Shown here one piece after another: positions 8,277 to 14,991 of a DNA stretch of 30,233 bases. How positions within the stretch are numbered: the stretch's first letter is position 1; each line of letters opens with the position of its first letter. The notes under the pieces were generated by a model that was not told where the DNA came from, ran no database searches, and saw only the letters and a list, made by a program, of their open reading frames with translations. This DNA comes from Candidatus Woesearchaeota archaeon (lineage in GTDB: Archaea > Nanobdellota > Nanobdellia > Woesearchaeales > GW2011-AR4), in NCBI GenBank assembly GCA_016784195.1, contig JADHVE010000006.1, positions 1 through 30,233 on the forward strand. The letters run 5' to 3'. The position numbers and the translations under genes are program-made.

Positions 8277-8341
8277 ATTTATATATACTTGAGTGATTCT
8301 TTAGTAAAAAAGAGGTAAAAGGCACTCTAAGGATTCTTAGA
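8277..8341 (+). promoter_or_regulatory. Possible promoter and small hairpin before the small-gene pair
   Basis: AATTTATATATACTT at about 8276-8290 is a TATA-like box reading rightward. About 40 bp further on, TCTAAG-GATT-CTTAGA (8326-8341) forms a 6-bp stem with a 4-nt loop. A second TATA-like stretch (CTATTTAAATTT, about 8381-8392) lies nearer the ATG at 8458 and may be the real promoter of the coding pair. The first could then drive a short untranslated RNA. Confidence 0.25.
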
Positions 8342-8457
8342 GAAACAATTTAAATAAAAAAATTACGTATTTTGTGTTAACTATTTAAATTTGTTATCAG
8401 CCTATCTTGATAAACATGAAGATTGTTTATTAGAAAAAGTTCCAAATAAACTAAGAA

Positions 8458-8730
8458 ATGATGCAAATGGCAATTATTGAAGAAAATTTAAAATTAGTAA
8501 ACGATATAGGATTTATAATTCAAGACATAAACCAATCAGGTTACTTTGAAAAGAAACTCTTTAATCATATATTTAGAACCCAGAAGGAGACTTATTGTCC
8601 CAAAGATAGAGTAGTTTTTGAAAACATACACCAAGCATACAGCTGTGCTTATGAACACTTAATCAAATATCGCAATTCAGGATTCATTGATAAAATAAAA
8701 CAATATAGAGCAAATAGGTGGAATAAATAA
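8458..8730 (+). CDS. Small unknown protein, first of a coupled pair
   Basis: The 90-aa protein (87 aa if the third ATG, at 8467, is used: MAIIEENLKLVNDIGF) is mostly helical. It carries a Cys in QKETYCPKDRV and a second in YSCAYEHL, with a basic C-terminus. It has no signal peptide or membrane helix. Its TAA stop shares a base with the ATG of the next gene, so the two are almost certainly co-translated. I recognise no family. Confidence 0.5.
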   Translation: MMQMAIIEENLKLVNDIGFIIQDINQSGYFEKKLFNHIFRTQKETYCPKDRVVFENIHQAYSCAYEHLIKYRNSGFIDKIKQYRANRWNK

Positions 8731-8966
8731 TGGTCCGGACTGTTTTAAAACCAACAATACTGACTCCTAGTTCTATTGATACTTTTATGGCAATAGCAGA
8801 TTATGTTGCTAATGAAAATGGTTGTAGGATTAAATATGAAAATAACAAAATGCAAATTAAAGGGGACAGAGAAACTGCAATGTTTTCATTAAAAGTCACT
8901 TATGAGAATATCTTAGGTTATAATTTAATTGAGAATAGAAGAAATAATAAACCGGGAACTAAATAA
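8730..8966 (+). CDS. Small unknown protein, second of a coupled pair (KH-like pattern)
   Basis: The 78-aa protein starts at the ATG that overlaps the upstream stop by one base. Its middle, IADYVANENGCRIKYENNKM followed by QIKGDRETAMFSLKVTYENI, has a helix-strand-strand-helix spacing that recalls the second half of a KH RNA-binding fold (I-x-G-D-x-E-x-A). The GXXG loop of true KH domains is not visible, so this is only a fold hint. The neighbouring eL15 gene reads the opposite way. Confidence 0.45.
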   Translation: MVRTVLKPTILTPSSIDTFMAIADYVANENGCRIKYENNKMQIKGDRETAMFSLKVTYENILGYNLIENRRNNKPGTK

Positions 8967-9211
8967 TAATTATTTTATTTGCTATATTATTATTCTTTAA
9001 ATATATAAATGTACTGATTACTTCAGATTTAGTTGAACCCTCAATGTTGTTTTCTGAATTTATTATCTTATCTTTTTTTAACGCACTTAGGCTTTATGAA
9101 TATAATTAAGTTATTTGGAACTCACTGTCCCGCATAACTCTTTTCTACTCGGATTAATCATAGTTTATTACATAACAAAAGGTGACAGAAACAAAACATA
9201 GACAAAACTAA
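8967..9211. other. Intergenic region, possible insertion-sequence end
   Basis: No gene is supported here. AT-rich sequence with a TATA-like box (TTTAAATATATAAATG, about 8997-9012) is followed by a less AT-rich stretch at about 9117-9142 (GGAACTCACTGTCCCGCATA). That stretch looks like the terminal repeat of an insertion sequence and sits just before a transposase-like fragment. The matching right end was not found. Confidence 0.3.
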
Positions 9212-9335
9212 ATGGAGAAGAAAAAATATTATGTATGTTGTAGAAGAAAAAAGGGACGATGAAGGAAAGGTTAAGCAAGAAGTAATTAAGTATTTAGGGT
9301 CTGTTGAAAACATTCTTGATAAGTTCAAAGAATAA
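9212..9335 (+). pseudogene. Transposase-like N-terminal fragment, frameshifted
   Basis: An ATG at 9212 gives MEKKKYY and then leaves frame. An overlapping frame from 9231 continues VVEEKRDDEGKVKQEVIKYL and GSVENILDKFKE to a TAA at 9333-9335. The break coincides with a tandem ATGTATGT: removing one ATGT joins the two parts into one 39-residue reading frame. The pattern of GKVKQ-x-x-I-KYLG is common at the N-terminus of several IS transposase families. Everything after it is missing, so this looks like a decayed insertion-sequence remnant. The alternative is a functional 34-aa protein starting at 9231. Confidence 0.45.
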
Positions 9336-9439
9336 CCAAGGGAGTTTCCACGCAACGCTACTAAAATCAAAACGTTTAAATAAAAACAAAATACAGCATA
9401 TAGGTGGTTTTGTAATAAACATCAACAACATATTAAAAA

Positions 9440-9910
9440 ATGAAATGTCCTTTTTGCAGCAATCCTGATACAAAAGTTCTTGATAAAAGGGAAACTGAAG
9501 AGCTGGAAGTAACCAGGAGGAGAAGAGAATGCTTAAAATGCAGAAAACGCTTTACGACTTACGAGAGGATTGAAACTGTTGAGCTGTTTGTTGTAAAAAA
9601 AGATGACAGAAGAGAGCAATTTAACTTAGATAAATTAAAAACAGGTATTATTAAAGCATGCGAAAAAAGGCCAATAAGCATGGAACAGATTGAGCAGGCA
9701 CTTAATAGTATAATGGCAGAGCTTAAAGAAAAAAACAAGAAAGAGATACAAAGCAGGGAAATTGGCGAGTTGCTGATGAGAAAATTAAAGAAGCTTGACC
9801 AGGTTGCTTATATAAGGTTTGCTTCTGTTTACCAGGATTTTCAGGATCTGTCTTCTTTTAAAAAAGAGGTAAGCAGATTAGAGAAAAAAAGGAAAATTAA
9901 TAAAAAATAA
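9440..9910 (+). CDS. nrdR: NrdR-type transcriptional repressor of ribonucleotide reductase genes
   Basis: The 156-aa protein is a full-length NrdR. A zinc ribbon uses C3, C6, C31 and C34 (MKCPFCSNPD and ECLKCRKRFTTYER), and an ATP-cone domain spans about residues 49-139 (VVKKDDRREQFNLDKLKTGI onwards). The length equals bacterial NrdR. The ATP-cone reads the ATP/dATP state and the ribbon binds NrdR boxes near nrd genes. No ribonucleotide reductase gene and no clear NrdR box lies in this window. NrdR is mainly bacterial, so its presence beside a transposase remnant in an archaeal chromosome may reflect transfer. A TATA-like GTTTAAATAAA at about 9375-9385 fits a short leader. Confidence 0.93.
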   Translation: MKCPFCSNPDTKVLDKRETEELEVTRRRRECLKCRKRFTTYERIETVELFVVKKDDRREQFNLDKLKTGIIKACEKRPISMEQIEQALNSIMAELKEKNKKEIQSREIGELLMRKLKKLDQVAYIRFASVYQDFQDLSSFKKEVSRLEKKRKINKK

Positions 9911-9925
9911 AGTTTGTATAAAAAA

Positions 9926-10105
9926 CCAATAAAAAAAGTTATCATTAAAAATTAAAAAAAGCCAATTGTGTTCAATTTTTTATTTTTATAATTTTAATAA
10001 TAAACTAAAAAATAATCAAAGAACAAAACCAAAACAAAACACAAATAATTGTGAATGTATAAAATTACTCAATGGTTTAAAATTAATGATAAAAACAATT
10101 AATGA
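9926..10105 (+). repeat. Dispersed intergenic element, copy A
   Basis: The core at 9966-10034 is identical over 69 bp to the reverse complement of 13935-14003. A T-rich half is followed by an A-rich half and then ACAAATAATTGTG (10041-10053). The right end, 10077-10105, matches copy D at 20929-20958 in about 27 of 30 positions. The left part contains a stretch (ATTAAAAATTAAAAAAAGCC) equal to the last codons of the ZPR1 gene next to copy B. The element lies between nrdR and the nitroreductase and probably forms the promoter or leader of the latter. Confidence 0.75.
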
Positions 10106-10134
10106 AAAAACTGATTAAAAGGTGGTTTGGATGA
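10102..10134 (+). CDS. Possible 10-codon leader peptide before the nitroreductase
   Basis: ATG at 10102 opens MKKLIKRWFG followed by TGA at 10132-10134. Its stop overlaps the nitroreductase ATG as ATGA. The GGTGG ribosome binding site for the nitroreductase lies inside this frame. The arrangement would allow translational coupling, but a frame this short can arise by chance. Confidence 0.25.
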   Translation: MKKLIKRWFG

Positions 10135-10676
10135 ATGAAATCATAAAAACAATAAAAGAAAGAAGATCTATAAGGGCTTATGAAAGCAAGCCAGTTGAGA
10201 AAGAAAAGATTGATCAGATTTTAGAGTGCGGCATGTGGGGGCCTTCTGCAAAGAATGATCAAAAATGGCATTTTACTGTTATAACAAATAAAGAGATTCT
10301 GGGAAAAGTTACAGCAATGAGGGTTCAGGCAGAAACTGATAAGAACTCAATGATGGTACAAAGGGCAAAAACTATGGAAGATCCAGTTTTATATAACGCT
10401 CCACTATATGTTGTGATTACTGCTCCTGAGGATTACAATTATGCAGACATTGACGGATCAATAGCGGCGCATAACATGATATTAACTGCGCATTCTCTTG
10501 GCTTGGGAAGCTGCTATATTGGCACTGTAAAAATTTTGAAGGACAATAAAGAGTTTAAGAGATTATTGCAGGTTCCTGAAGGTCATAAAATTGTGATTAC
10601 AATTGTTTTTGGTTATGCAAAAGAAGAGCCAGAGCCCAAAGAAAGAAATCGAGATGTTGTGAGTTGGATTGAGTGA
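10131..10676 (+). CDS. FMN-dependent nitroreductase-family protein
   Basis: I choose the ATG at 10131 (MNEIIKTIKERRSIRAYESK), preceded by GGTGG at 10121-10125, which gives 181 aa. The RRSIRAY motif binds FMN phosphate, and MWGPSAKNDQKWHF is the second conserved FMN/dimer segment. The middle region with NAPLYVVITAPEDY and GSCYIGTV is typical of the family. Nitroreductase-fold enzymes are cytoplasmic dimers that reduce quinones, nitro compounds or flavins with NAD(P)H; the natural substrate cannot be told. The gene is convergent with the alcohol dehydrogenase, 5 bp away, and its upstream region is repeat copy A. Confidence 0.85.
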   Translation: MNEIIKTIKERRSIRAYESKPVEKEKIDQILECGMWGPSAKNDQKWHFTVITNKEILGKVTAMRVQAETDKNSMMVQRAKTMEDPVLYNAPLYVVITAPEDYNYADIDGSIAAHNMILTAHSLGLGSCYIGTVKILKDNKEFKRLLQVPEGHKIVITIVFGYAKEEPEPKERNRDVVSWIE

Positions 10677-10681
10677 TTGTT

Positions 10682-11719
10682 TTAAGGTTCCAAAACAACT
10701 TTCAAAGACTCTTTTGCATCTGAAACAATCTTAAAGCCTTCCTGAATTTTATCTAATGGCAGTTTATGAGTTATCAGGTTTTTAACATTTATTTTTTTGC
10801 TTTTTATCAAATCTAATGATTCCTGTAAATCTTTTGGCGCTGCCCCGTAGCTTGAGGTTACTGTTAATTCATTTCTCCAGAAATCTACAGTTGGGATTTC
10901 AATATTTTTGTTGGGTATGGCAAAAAACAATATTGTTCCTTTCTTGTCTATGCAGTTGAATGCCTGCTCAACTGCCTTTAAAGCTCCAGTGCAGATTATT
11001 ATCCTGTCTGCTTTTATATTTAAGCTGTCTTTTGATACACGAAAAAATTCCTTTGAAATTTTTTGCGTCTCAGAACTTGCTTTGTAATTTCTGCGGACAT
11101 CAATAACTTCATCTGCTCCAAACTCTTTTGCTTTTTTTAACCTGTATTCATCTATATCTGTTACAATAACTTTCGCTCCTTTTAGCTTTGCTAATTGTAT
11201 GTTTAACAATCCAGAGATTCCAGAGCCCAGGATTAAAACAATATGCTCTTTTTTTACATTAATAATCCTTTGGCCCCTGACGACGCAGGCTAAAGGCTCA
11301 ATCATTGTCCCTTCATCATAAGTTAGATTATCAAGTGAATAAGTTCCATTTTCTACATTTATTTTTGGGACTCTTACAAATTCAGAAAATCCTCCGGGGT
11401 CATAATTGCCTTGATGCAGGGTTTCACATGCTGTGGAGTTATCTTCTAAGCAGTATTTGCATTTATTGCATGGAACGTGATGGGAAACAAAAACTTTATC
11501 GTTAACTTTGAATTTGTCAGATTTAGATTCAATTACATCTCCTGCAATCTCATGACCCAGAACTCTTGGAGCTTTTTTGATTCTGTACCATTCCATAACA
11601 TCTGTTCCGCAGATGCCGGAAGCTTTTACTTTAATGAGAATTTCTCCTTCAGAAATTGTCGGTTTTGGAATTTCTTCTATTCTTATGTCATTGTTATTGT
11701 GATAGACTGCTGTTTTCAT
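10682..11719 (-). CDS. Zinc-dependent medium-chain alcohol/polyol dehydrogenase
   Basis: The 345-aa protein is a complete MDR enzyme. Catalytic zinc ligands are C37 (GICGTD) and H56-E57 (LGHE). A structural zinc site uses C84, C87, C90 and C98 (CNKCKYCLEDNSTAC). The Rossmann fold shows GSGISG near residue 165 and VTDID at 186-190, the acidic end of strand two suggesting NAD rather than NADP. It starts 11 bp after the aldolase stop, so the two form an operon. An alcohol dehydrogenase next to an aldolase and nucleoside-salvage genes could reduce an aldehyde released by the aldolase; the substrate is inferred only from context. Confidence 0.88.
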   Translation of the reverse strand: MKTAVYHNNNDIRIEEIPKPTISEGEILIKVKASGICGTDVMEWYRIKKAPRVLGHEIAGDVIESKSDKFKVNDKVFVSHHVPCNKCKYCLEDNSTACETLHQGNYDPGGFSEFVRVPKINVENGTYSLDNLTYDEGTMIEPLACVVRGQRIINVKKEHIVLILGSGISGLLNIQLAKLKGAKVIVTDIDEYRLKKAKEFGADEVIDVRRNYKASSETQKISKEFFRVSKDSLNIKADRIIICTGALKAVEQAFNCIDKKGTILFFAIPNKNIEIPTVDFWRNELTVTSSYGAAPKDLQESLDLIKSKKINVKNLITHKLPLDKIQEGFKIVSDAKESLKVVLEP

Positions 11720-11730
11720 AAGAACAAAAA

Positions 11731-12513
11731 TTATTTCTTTTCTTTTTCATAAATCTTATAGGCCTCATCAACCGGAATGTTGTCATGAACCACCGCTCTA
11801 ACAGCCTTTATCATCCCAATGGGCTTACTGCTTTGGAAAATGTTCCTACCCATATCAACTCCTGCTGCTCCTTTGTCAATTACGTTCTTTGCCATTGTTA
11901 AAGCGTCTTTCTCTCCTATCTTCTTTCCCCCTGCCATCACAACAGGTGTATTGCCGCAGGCTTCAACTACTTCTTCAAAGTTTTCGCAGTTATAAGTTTT
12001 GATTATATGGGCTCCTGTCTCTACACAGATTCTTGAAGCCAGCCCTAAATAGCGGGAATCTCTTGCCATATCTTTTCCAACTGCAGTTACTGCCAAAACT
12101 GGAATTCCATAATGTTCTCCCTCATCAACCAACTTTGCCAGATTAGTTATTGATTGTTTTTCAAATTCTCCCCCAATATAAACAGAGCAGGTTACTGCAG
12201 TTGCATTAATCCTGATTGCATTACAGATTGAAGTTGTGATAATCTCATTTGATAGTTCTTTTAGAATACTTTGTCCGCCTGAAACCCTTAAAACGATAGG
12301 GATGTCCATGTCTTCGCTTATCCAGTTCCTTATTGCGCCTCTTGTAATCATCAAAGCGTCTGCATAAGGCAATAAGGGATTGACTGTTTTTCCTAAGTTT
12401 CTTAAGCCGGTTGTTGGACCCTGAAAATAACCATGATCAACTGCTAACATTACGCATCTTTTTGTTTTTGGATTTATTATTCTTGCTAACCTGTTTTTCA
12501 TACCCCAATTCAT
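11731..12513 (-). CDS. LsrF/DhnA-family class I aldolase or thiolase
   Basis: The 260-aa protein aligns almost end to end with E. coli LsrF, except for about 30 missing N-terminal residues. Matching blocks include NWGMKNRLARIINPKTKRCV, DHGYFQGPTTGL, VGKDMARDSRY and GAAGVDMGRNIFQS. K162 in IIKTY corresponds to the Schiff-base Lys203 of LsrF. LsrF transfers an acetyl group from a phosphorylated AI-2 product to CoA, but archaeal relatives include fructose-bisphosphate aldolases and deoxy-ketohexose phosphate synthases, and no other Lsr gene is here. GGAGG precedes the ATG, and a TATA box (CCTTTATATACGC, minus strand, about 12557-12569) gives it its own promoter. It is co-transcribed with the alcohol dehydrogenase. 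Confidence 0.82.
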   Translation of the reverse strand: MNWGMKNRLARIINPKTKRCVMLAVDHGYFQGPTTGLRNLGKTVNPLLPYADALMITRGAIRNWISEDMDIPIVLRVSGGQSILKELSNEIITTSICNAIRINATAVTCSVYIGGEFEKQSITNLAKLVDEGEHYGIPVLAVTAVGKDMARDSRYLGLASRICVETGAHIIKTYNCENFEEVVEACGNTPVVMAGGKKIGEKDALTMAKNVIDKGAAGVDMGRNIFQSSKPIGMIKAVRAVVHDNIPVDEAYKIYEKEKK

Positions 12514-12555
12514 TTTGAATAACCTCCGATAAAGTTTTTATTGAAGTAAGCTATA

Positions 12556-12570
12556 AGCGTATATAAAGGT
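12556..12570 (-). promoter_or_regulatory. Promoter of the aldolase-dehydrogenase operon
   Basis: On the minus strand CCTTTATATACGC forms a TATA box about 50 bp before the ATG at 12513. It leaves a leader of about 25 nt that contains TCGGAGGTT, a good Shine-Dalgarno sequence. It shows that this operon can be expressed apart from apt-mtnP. Confidence 0.5.
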
Positions 12571-12585
12571 TTTGCCGAAAAGAAT

Positions 12586-13335
12586 TTATTTGATTTTAGG
12601 TATAGTATTAATTAACAATTGTGTGACTTTCCTGACATTCTTATCAAACACTTCCAGAATCTCTTCCCAAGTTACTGGCTTTTCATCTTCTTTCCAGCAA
12701 TCATAGTCTGTTGACATTGCAATAGCTGCGTAGGGAATTCCTGCTTCATTTGCTAAAATGCATTCAGGGGCTATTGACATATTTATAACATCTGCTCCCC
12801 AAATCCTAAACATTTTTGACTCTGCTCTTGTGCTAAACCTGGGACCTTCGATTGTAATAACAGTTCCTTTTTGGTGAGTTTTTATGCCTGATTCCTTGGC
12901 TGTTTCAATCAAAGTATTTCTTAATTGTTCATCAAAAGGTTCAGGCATTGCAGTATGCTTTGCGTTTTCAGCTCCACCAGGGAATTTATCAAAAAAAGTT
13001 ATTTTTCTGTGGCGTGTAAAATCGATAAATTGATCTAATATTATAAAATCTCCTCTGCCTATTTCTTTCCTTAAACTGCCGCAGGCTGTTGTTGCCAGTA
13101 TATATGCGCAACCAGATTTTTTCAAAGCCTGTATGTTTGCTCTGAAATTAACTCCTGATGGAGGTATTGAATGGTCAAGCCCGTGCCTTGCCAACAAAAC
13201 AATGTCTTTATCTCCTATTTTTCCAGTTTTAACCGTTACTTCTCCATAGTCTGTTTTGATTGTCTCGTCTTTAACATTAGAAATAATATCCGGATTGTCT
13301 AATCCAGAACCGCCGATAATTCCGATTTTTACCAT
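12586..13335 (-). CDS. mtnP: 5'-methylthioadenosine phosphorylase
   Basis: I choose the ATG at 13335 (MVKIGIIGGSGLDNP), one base after the apt stop and preceded by GGGAGA, giving 249 aa. The protein carries the nucleoside phosphorylase family-2 motifs ARHGLDHSIPPSGVNFRAN, TIEGPRFSTRAE and NMSIAPE. STDYDCWKEDE matches MTAP enzymes closely and contains the Asp residues that favour 6-aminopurines (adenine) over hypoxanthine. It would split methylthioadenosine and perhaps 5'-deoxyadenosine with phosphate into adenine and a 5-modified ribose 1-phosphate. Adenine passes to Apt, encoded just upstream. Confidence 0.93.
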   Translation of the reverse strand: MVKIGIIGGSGLDNPDIISNVKDETIKTDYGEVTVKTGKIGDKDIVLLARHGLDHSIPPSGVNFRANIQALKKSGCAYILATTACGSLRKEIGRGDFIILDQFIDFTRHRKITFFDKFPGGAENAKHTAMPEPFDEQLRNTLIETAKESGIKTHQKGTVITIEGPRFSTRAESKMFRIWGADVINMSIAPECILANEAGIPYAAIAMSTDYDCWKEDEKPVTWEEILEVFDKNVRKVTQLLINTIPKIK

Positions 13336-13336
13336 G

Positions 13337-13858
13337 TTATTCTCCCTCAAATTCTATCATGGTGAATATTTTGTAATCTTTTAATTTTTCTTTGCCTTTT
13401 AGATCAGGCAGGTCGATGATAAAAGCACATTCAAGAATTTCTCCCCCTAATTGTTCAATAAGCTGAGTTGCAGCATTAACTGTTCCTCCTGTTGCAATCA
13501 GATCGTCTACAAGCAAAATTTTCTCTCCTTTTTTTATTGCATCTTTGTGGATTTCCATCTTGTCTTTGCCATATTCTTTTTCAAACTCTGCAGAAATGGT
13601 TTTATAAGGTAGTTTTCCGGGCTTTCTGATGGGAACAAAGCCAATGCCTAATTTATAAGCTAAAACTGCTCCGAAAATGAAACCTCTTGATTCAATGCCA
13701 ACGACCTTGTCAATCTTAATATCTTTGTATCTGTTGTATAGTTCGTCGCAGACATACTTAAATGCTTCTCCGTCTTGTAAAAGAGTTGTGATGTCTCTGA
13801 ACATCACTCCTTTGATAGGCCAGTGAGGCACTGTTCTTATTTTTTCTTTGATGTTCAC
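13337..13858 (-). CDS. apt: Adenine phosphoribosyltransferase
   Basis: The best start is the GTG at 13858 (VNIKEKIRTVPHWPIKGVMF), preceded by GGAGTGG, giving 173 aa, the usual Apt length. An in-frame ATG further upstream would add 17 residues that no Apt has and that lie in the repeat element. The PRPP-binding motif is ILLVDDLIATGGT at 114-126, and IESRGFIFG and FVPIRKPGKLPY are the adenine/PRPP loops typical of Apt. It converts adenine and PRPP to AMP. It is the first gene of an operon with mtnP, with a 1-bp gap, and repeat copy B supplies its upstream region. Confidence 0.94.
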   Translation of the reverse strand: MNIKEKIRTVPHWPIKGVMFRDITTLLQDGEAFKYVCDELYNRYKDIKIDKVVGIESRGFIFGAVLAYKLGIGFVPIRKPGKLPYKTISAEFEKEYGKDKMEIHKDAIKKGEKILLVDDLIATGGTVNAATQLIEQLGGEILECAFIIDLPDLKGKEKLKDYKIFTMIEFEGE

Positions 13859-13911
13859 TAAAACCACTCCAATAAATTTTTTGCCAATAGTAATTTTACA
13901 CAATAACAACC

Positions 13912-14094
13912 ATTTAACAACTATTTGTAAATTTTTTTGGTTTTGTTCTTTGATTATTTTTTAGTTTATTATTAAAATTATAAAAATAAAAAATTGAACA
14001 CAACCATGTTCACAAATAATTGAGTTCCGGTTTTGGTTGTATTGGCTGTTTTTATTTAATGAAATTTTTATTATTGGCTTTTTTTAATTTTTAA
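13912..14094 (-). repeat. Dispersed intergenic element, copy B
   Basis: Bases 13935-14003 are the exact reverse complement of 9966-10034 in copy A. The copy is bounded by imperfect terminal inverted repeats, AACTATTTGTAAA near 13919-13931 and TTCACAAATAATT at 14009-14021, which match in 11 of 13 positions, a MITE-like layout. Its right end overlaps the last codons of the ZPR1 gene. The element lies between ZPR1 and apt and would supply the apt promoter or leader. Confidence 0.75.
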
Positions 14095-14616
14095 TGTGCT
14101 TTTCTCTGCTTTGTCTGAAATTATTGCTGAGTTTCCTGAAGGGTCTTCAATTATTAGTTTTGAGCTTTCCTGACCCCACATTATCCTGGTTATTTTTTTC
14201 AGTAGATTTTTTGCTTTTGTCCTGTCTTCTTTTTCTTCTGCAGTGTCCCTTAATGTCTCTATCTGATGTTTTACCCTTTTGAAGATTCCTTCAATGTTTG
14301 TTATAAATCCCTGAGAAGCAGGACCTGGGGTTATTGTGGTTATGTGGGGAATCTTAATCGTGGCTTCTGAGCTTTTGACAACCCTTGTGTTTAGGTCTTT
14401 CTCTGATGAAATCTCAAAAGTATATTTTACCGGCTCTTTTCTTTCTGTGGCTTCTATATCTGCCTTGTGGTACTTGCAGTTAGAACAAGTCATTGAAAAG
14501 AGAAAAACCTTGCCGAAGTACGGAACTTCAGTCTCCTCTTCCATCAGTGTCAATGCTTTTTCGTGGCAAAACGGGCAAGGCTGATTATCCATAATGTCGA
14601 CTTGAGTTTTTGACAT
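14071..14616 (-). CDS. ZPR1-type zinc finger protein
   Basis: The 181-aa protein is a single-unit archaeal ZPR1. A zinc finger uses C14-x2-C17 (QPCPFCHEKA) and a second CxxC about 30 residues on (MTCSNCKYHK). The conserved GPASQGFITNIEGIFKRV beta region and a helical segment with DRTKAKNLLKKI follow. In eukaryotes ZPR1 is a folding chaperone for the elongation factor eEF1A; the archaeal role is assumed to be similar but is not proven. A TATA box (AACTATAAAAAC, minus strand, about 14638-14649) sits 26-28 bp before the ATG. Part of its 3' end is duplicated in repeat copy A. Confidence 0.88.
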   Translation of the reverse strand: MSKTQVDIMDNQPCPFCHEKALTLMEEETEVPYFGKVFLFSMTCSNCKYHKADIEATERKEPVKYTFEISSEKDLNTRVVKSSEATIKIPHITTITPGPASQGFITNIEGIFKRVKHQIETLRDTAEEKEDRTKAKNLLKKITRIMWGQESSKLIIEDPSGNSAIISDKAEKSTLKIKKSQ

Positions 14617-14991
14617 AAACTACGGTTTTAGAATTATGTTTTTATAGTTTTCTGTTTTTTTGTTGAGGAAATGTTTTTATGGAAAAAACATTAGCTGCGT
14701 GGTTTTGAAAACTAAGGTTATTGTAGAAATGGTGGAATTCTAATGTAATATGGGTGGGAAGTTAGGGATTGCAATTAAAAAAACTTATTTTTATAGATTA
14801 TATTGTCTTATTGAAAAATATCTTAAAAAAGAATGAATAAATGATGAAAATCTGTTATCCCGAGAATAAACAAAAATTATTATGTGAGTTTAATCTAATT
14901 TTTGGATAAGAACTTTTTTTATTTCTTAAAAACTCATCTTTATAAATAATATTGAATAATATTTCAAAAAAATATTTAATCTAAAAAAGAA
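14617..14991. other. Intergenic region with a 9-bp hairpin
   Basis: No gene is seen between ZPR1 and sepF, which read the same way. AATGTTTTT at 14670-14678 and AAAAACATT at 14684-14692 form a perfect 9-bp stem with a 5-nt loop, upstream of the ZPR1 promoter. It may end transcription coming from sepF or mark a short RNA. The rest is AT-rich with no clear element. Confidence 0.35.

Noticed and set aside
8390..8479. Upstream frame from a TTG that overlaps the first small-gene start
   Set aside because: The peptide looks protein-like, but the TATA-like box at about 8381-8392 would place the transcript start after this TTG, and there is no ribosome binding site.
11305..11752. Plus-strand frames inside the dehydrogenase gene
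   Set aside because: They are antisense to a gene with intact zinc and NAD motifs and have no independent signals.
13859..13909. Longer N-terminus for Apt starting at an upstream ATG
   Set aside because: The 17 added residues are absent from known Apt proteins, and GGAGTGG is placed correctly for the GTG at 13858.
378..14764. Shared 12-mer GGTGGGAAGTTA at 378-389 and 14753-14764
   Set aside because: A single 12-base match in 30 kb is expected by chance, and the flanking bases do not align.
14820..14880. Possible C/D box small RNA around ATGATGA near 14840
   Set aside because: A C box is present, but no CTGA D box follows within the usual distance and there is no terminal stem.
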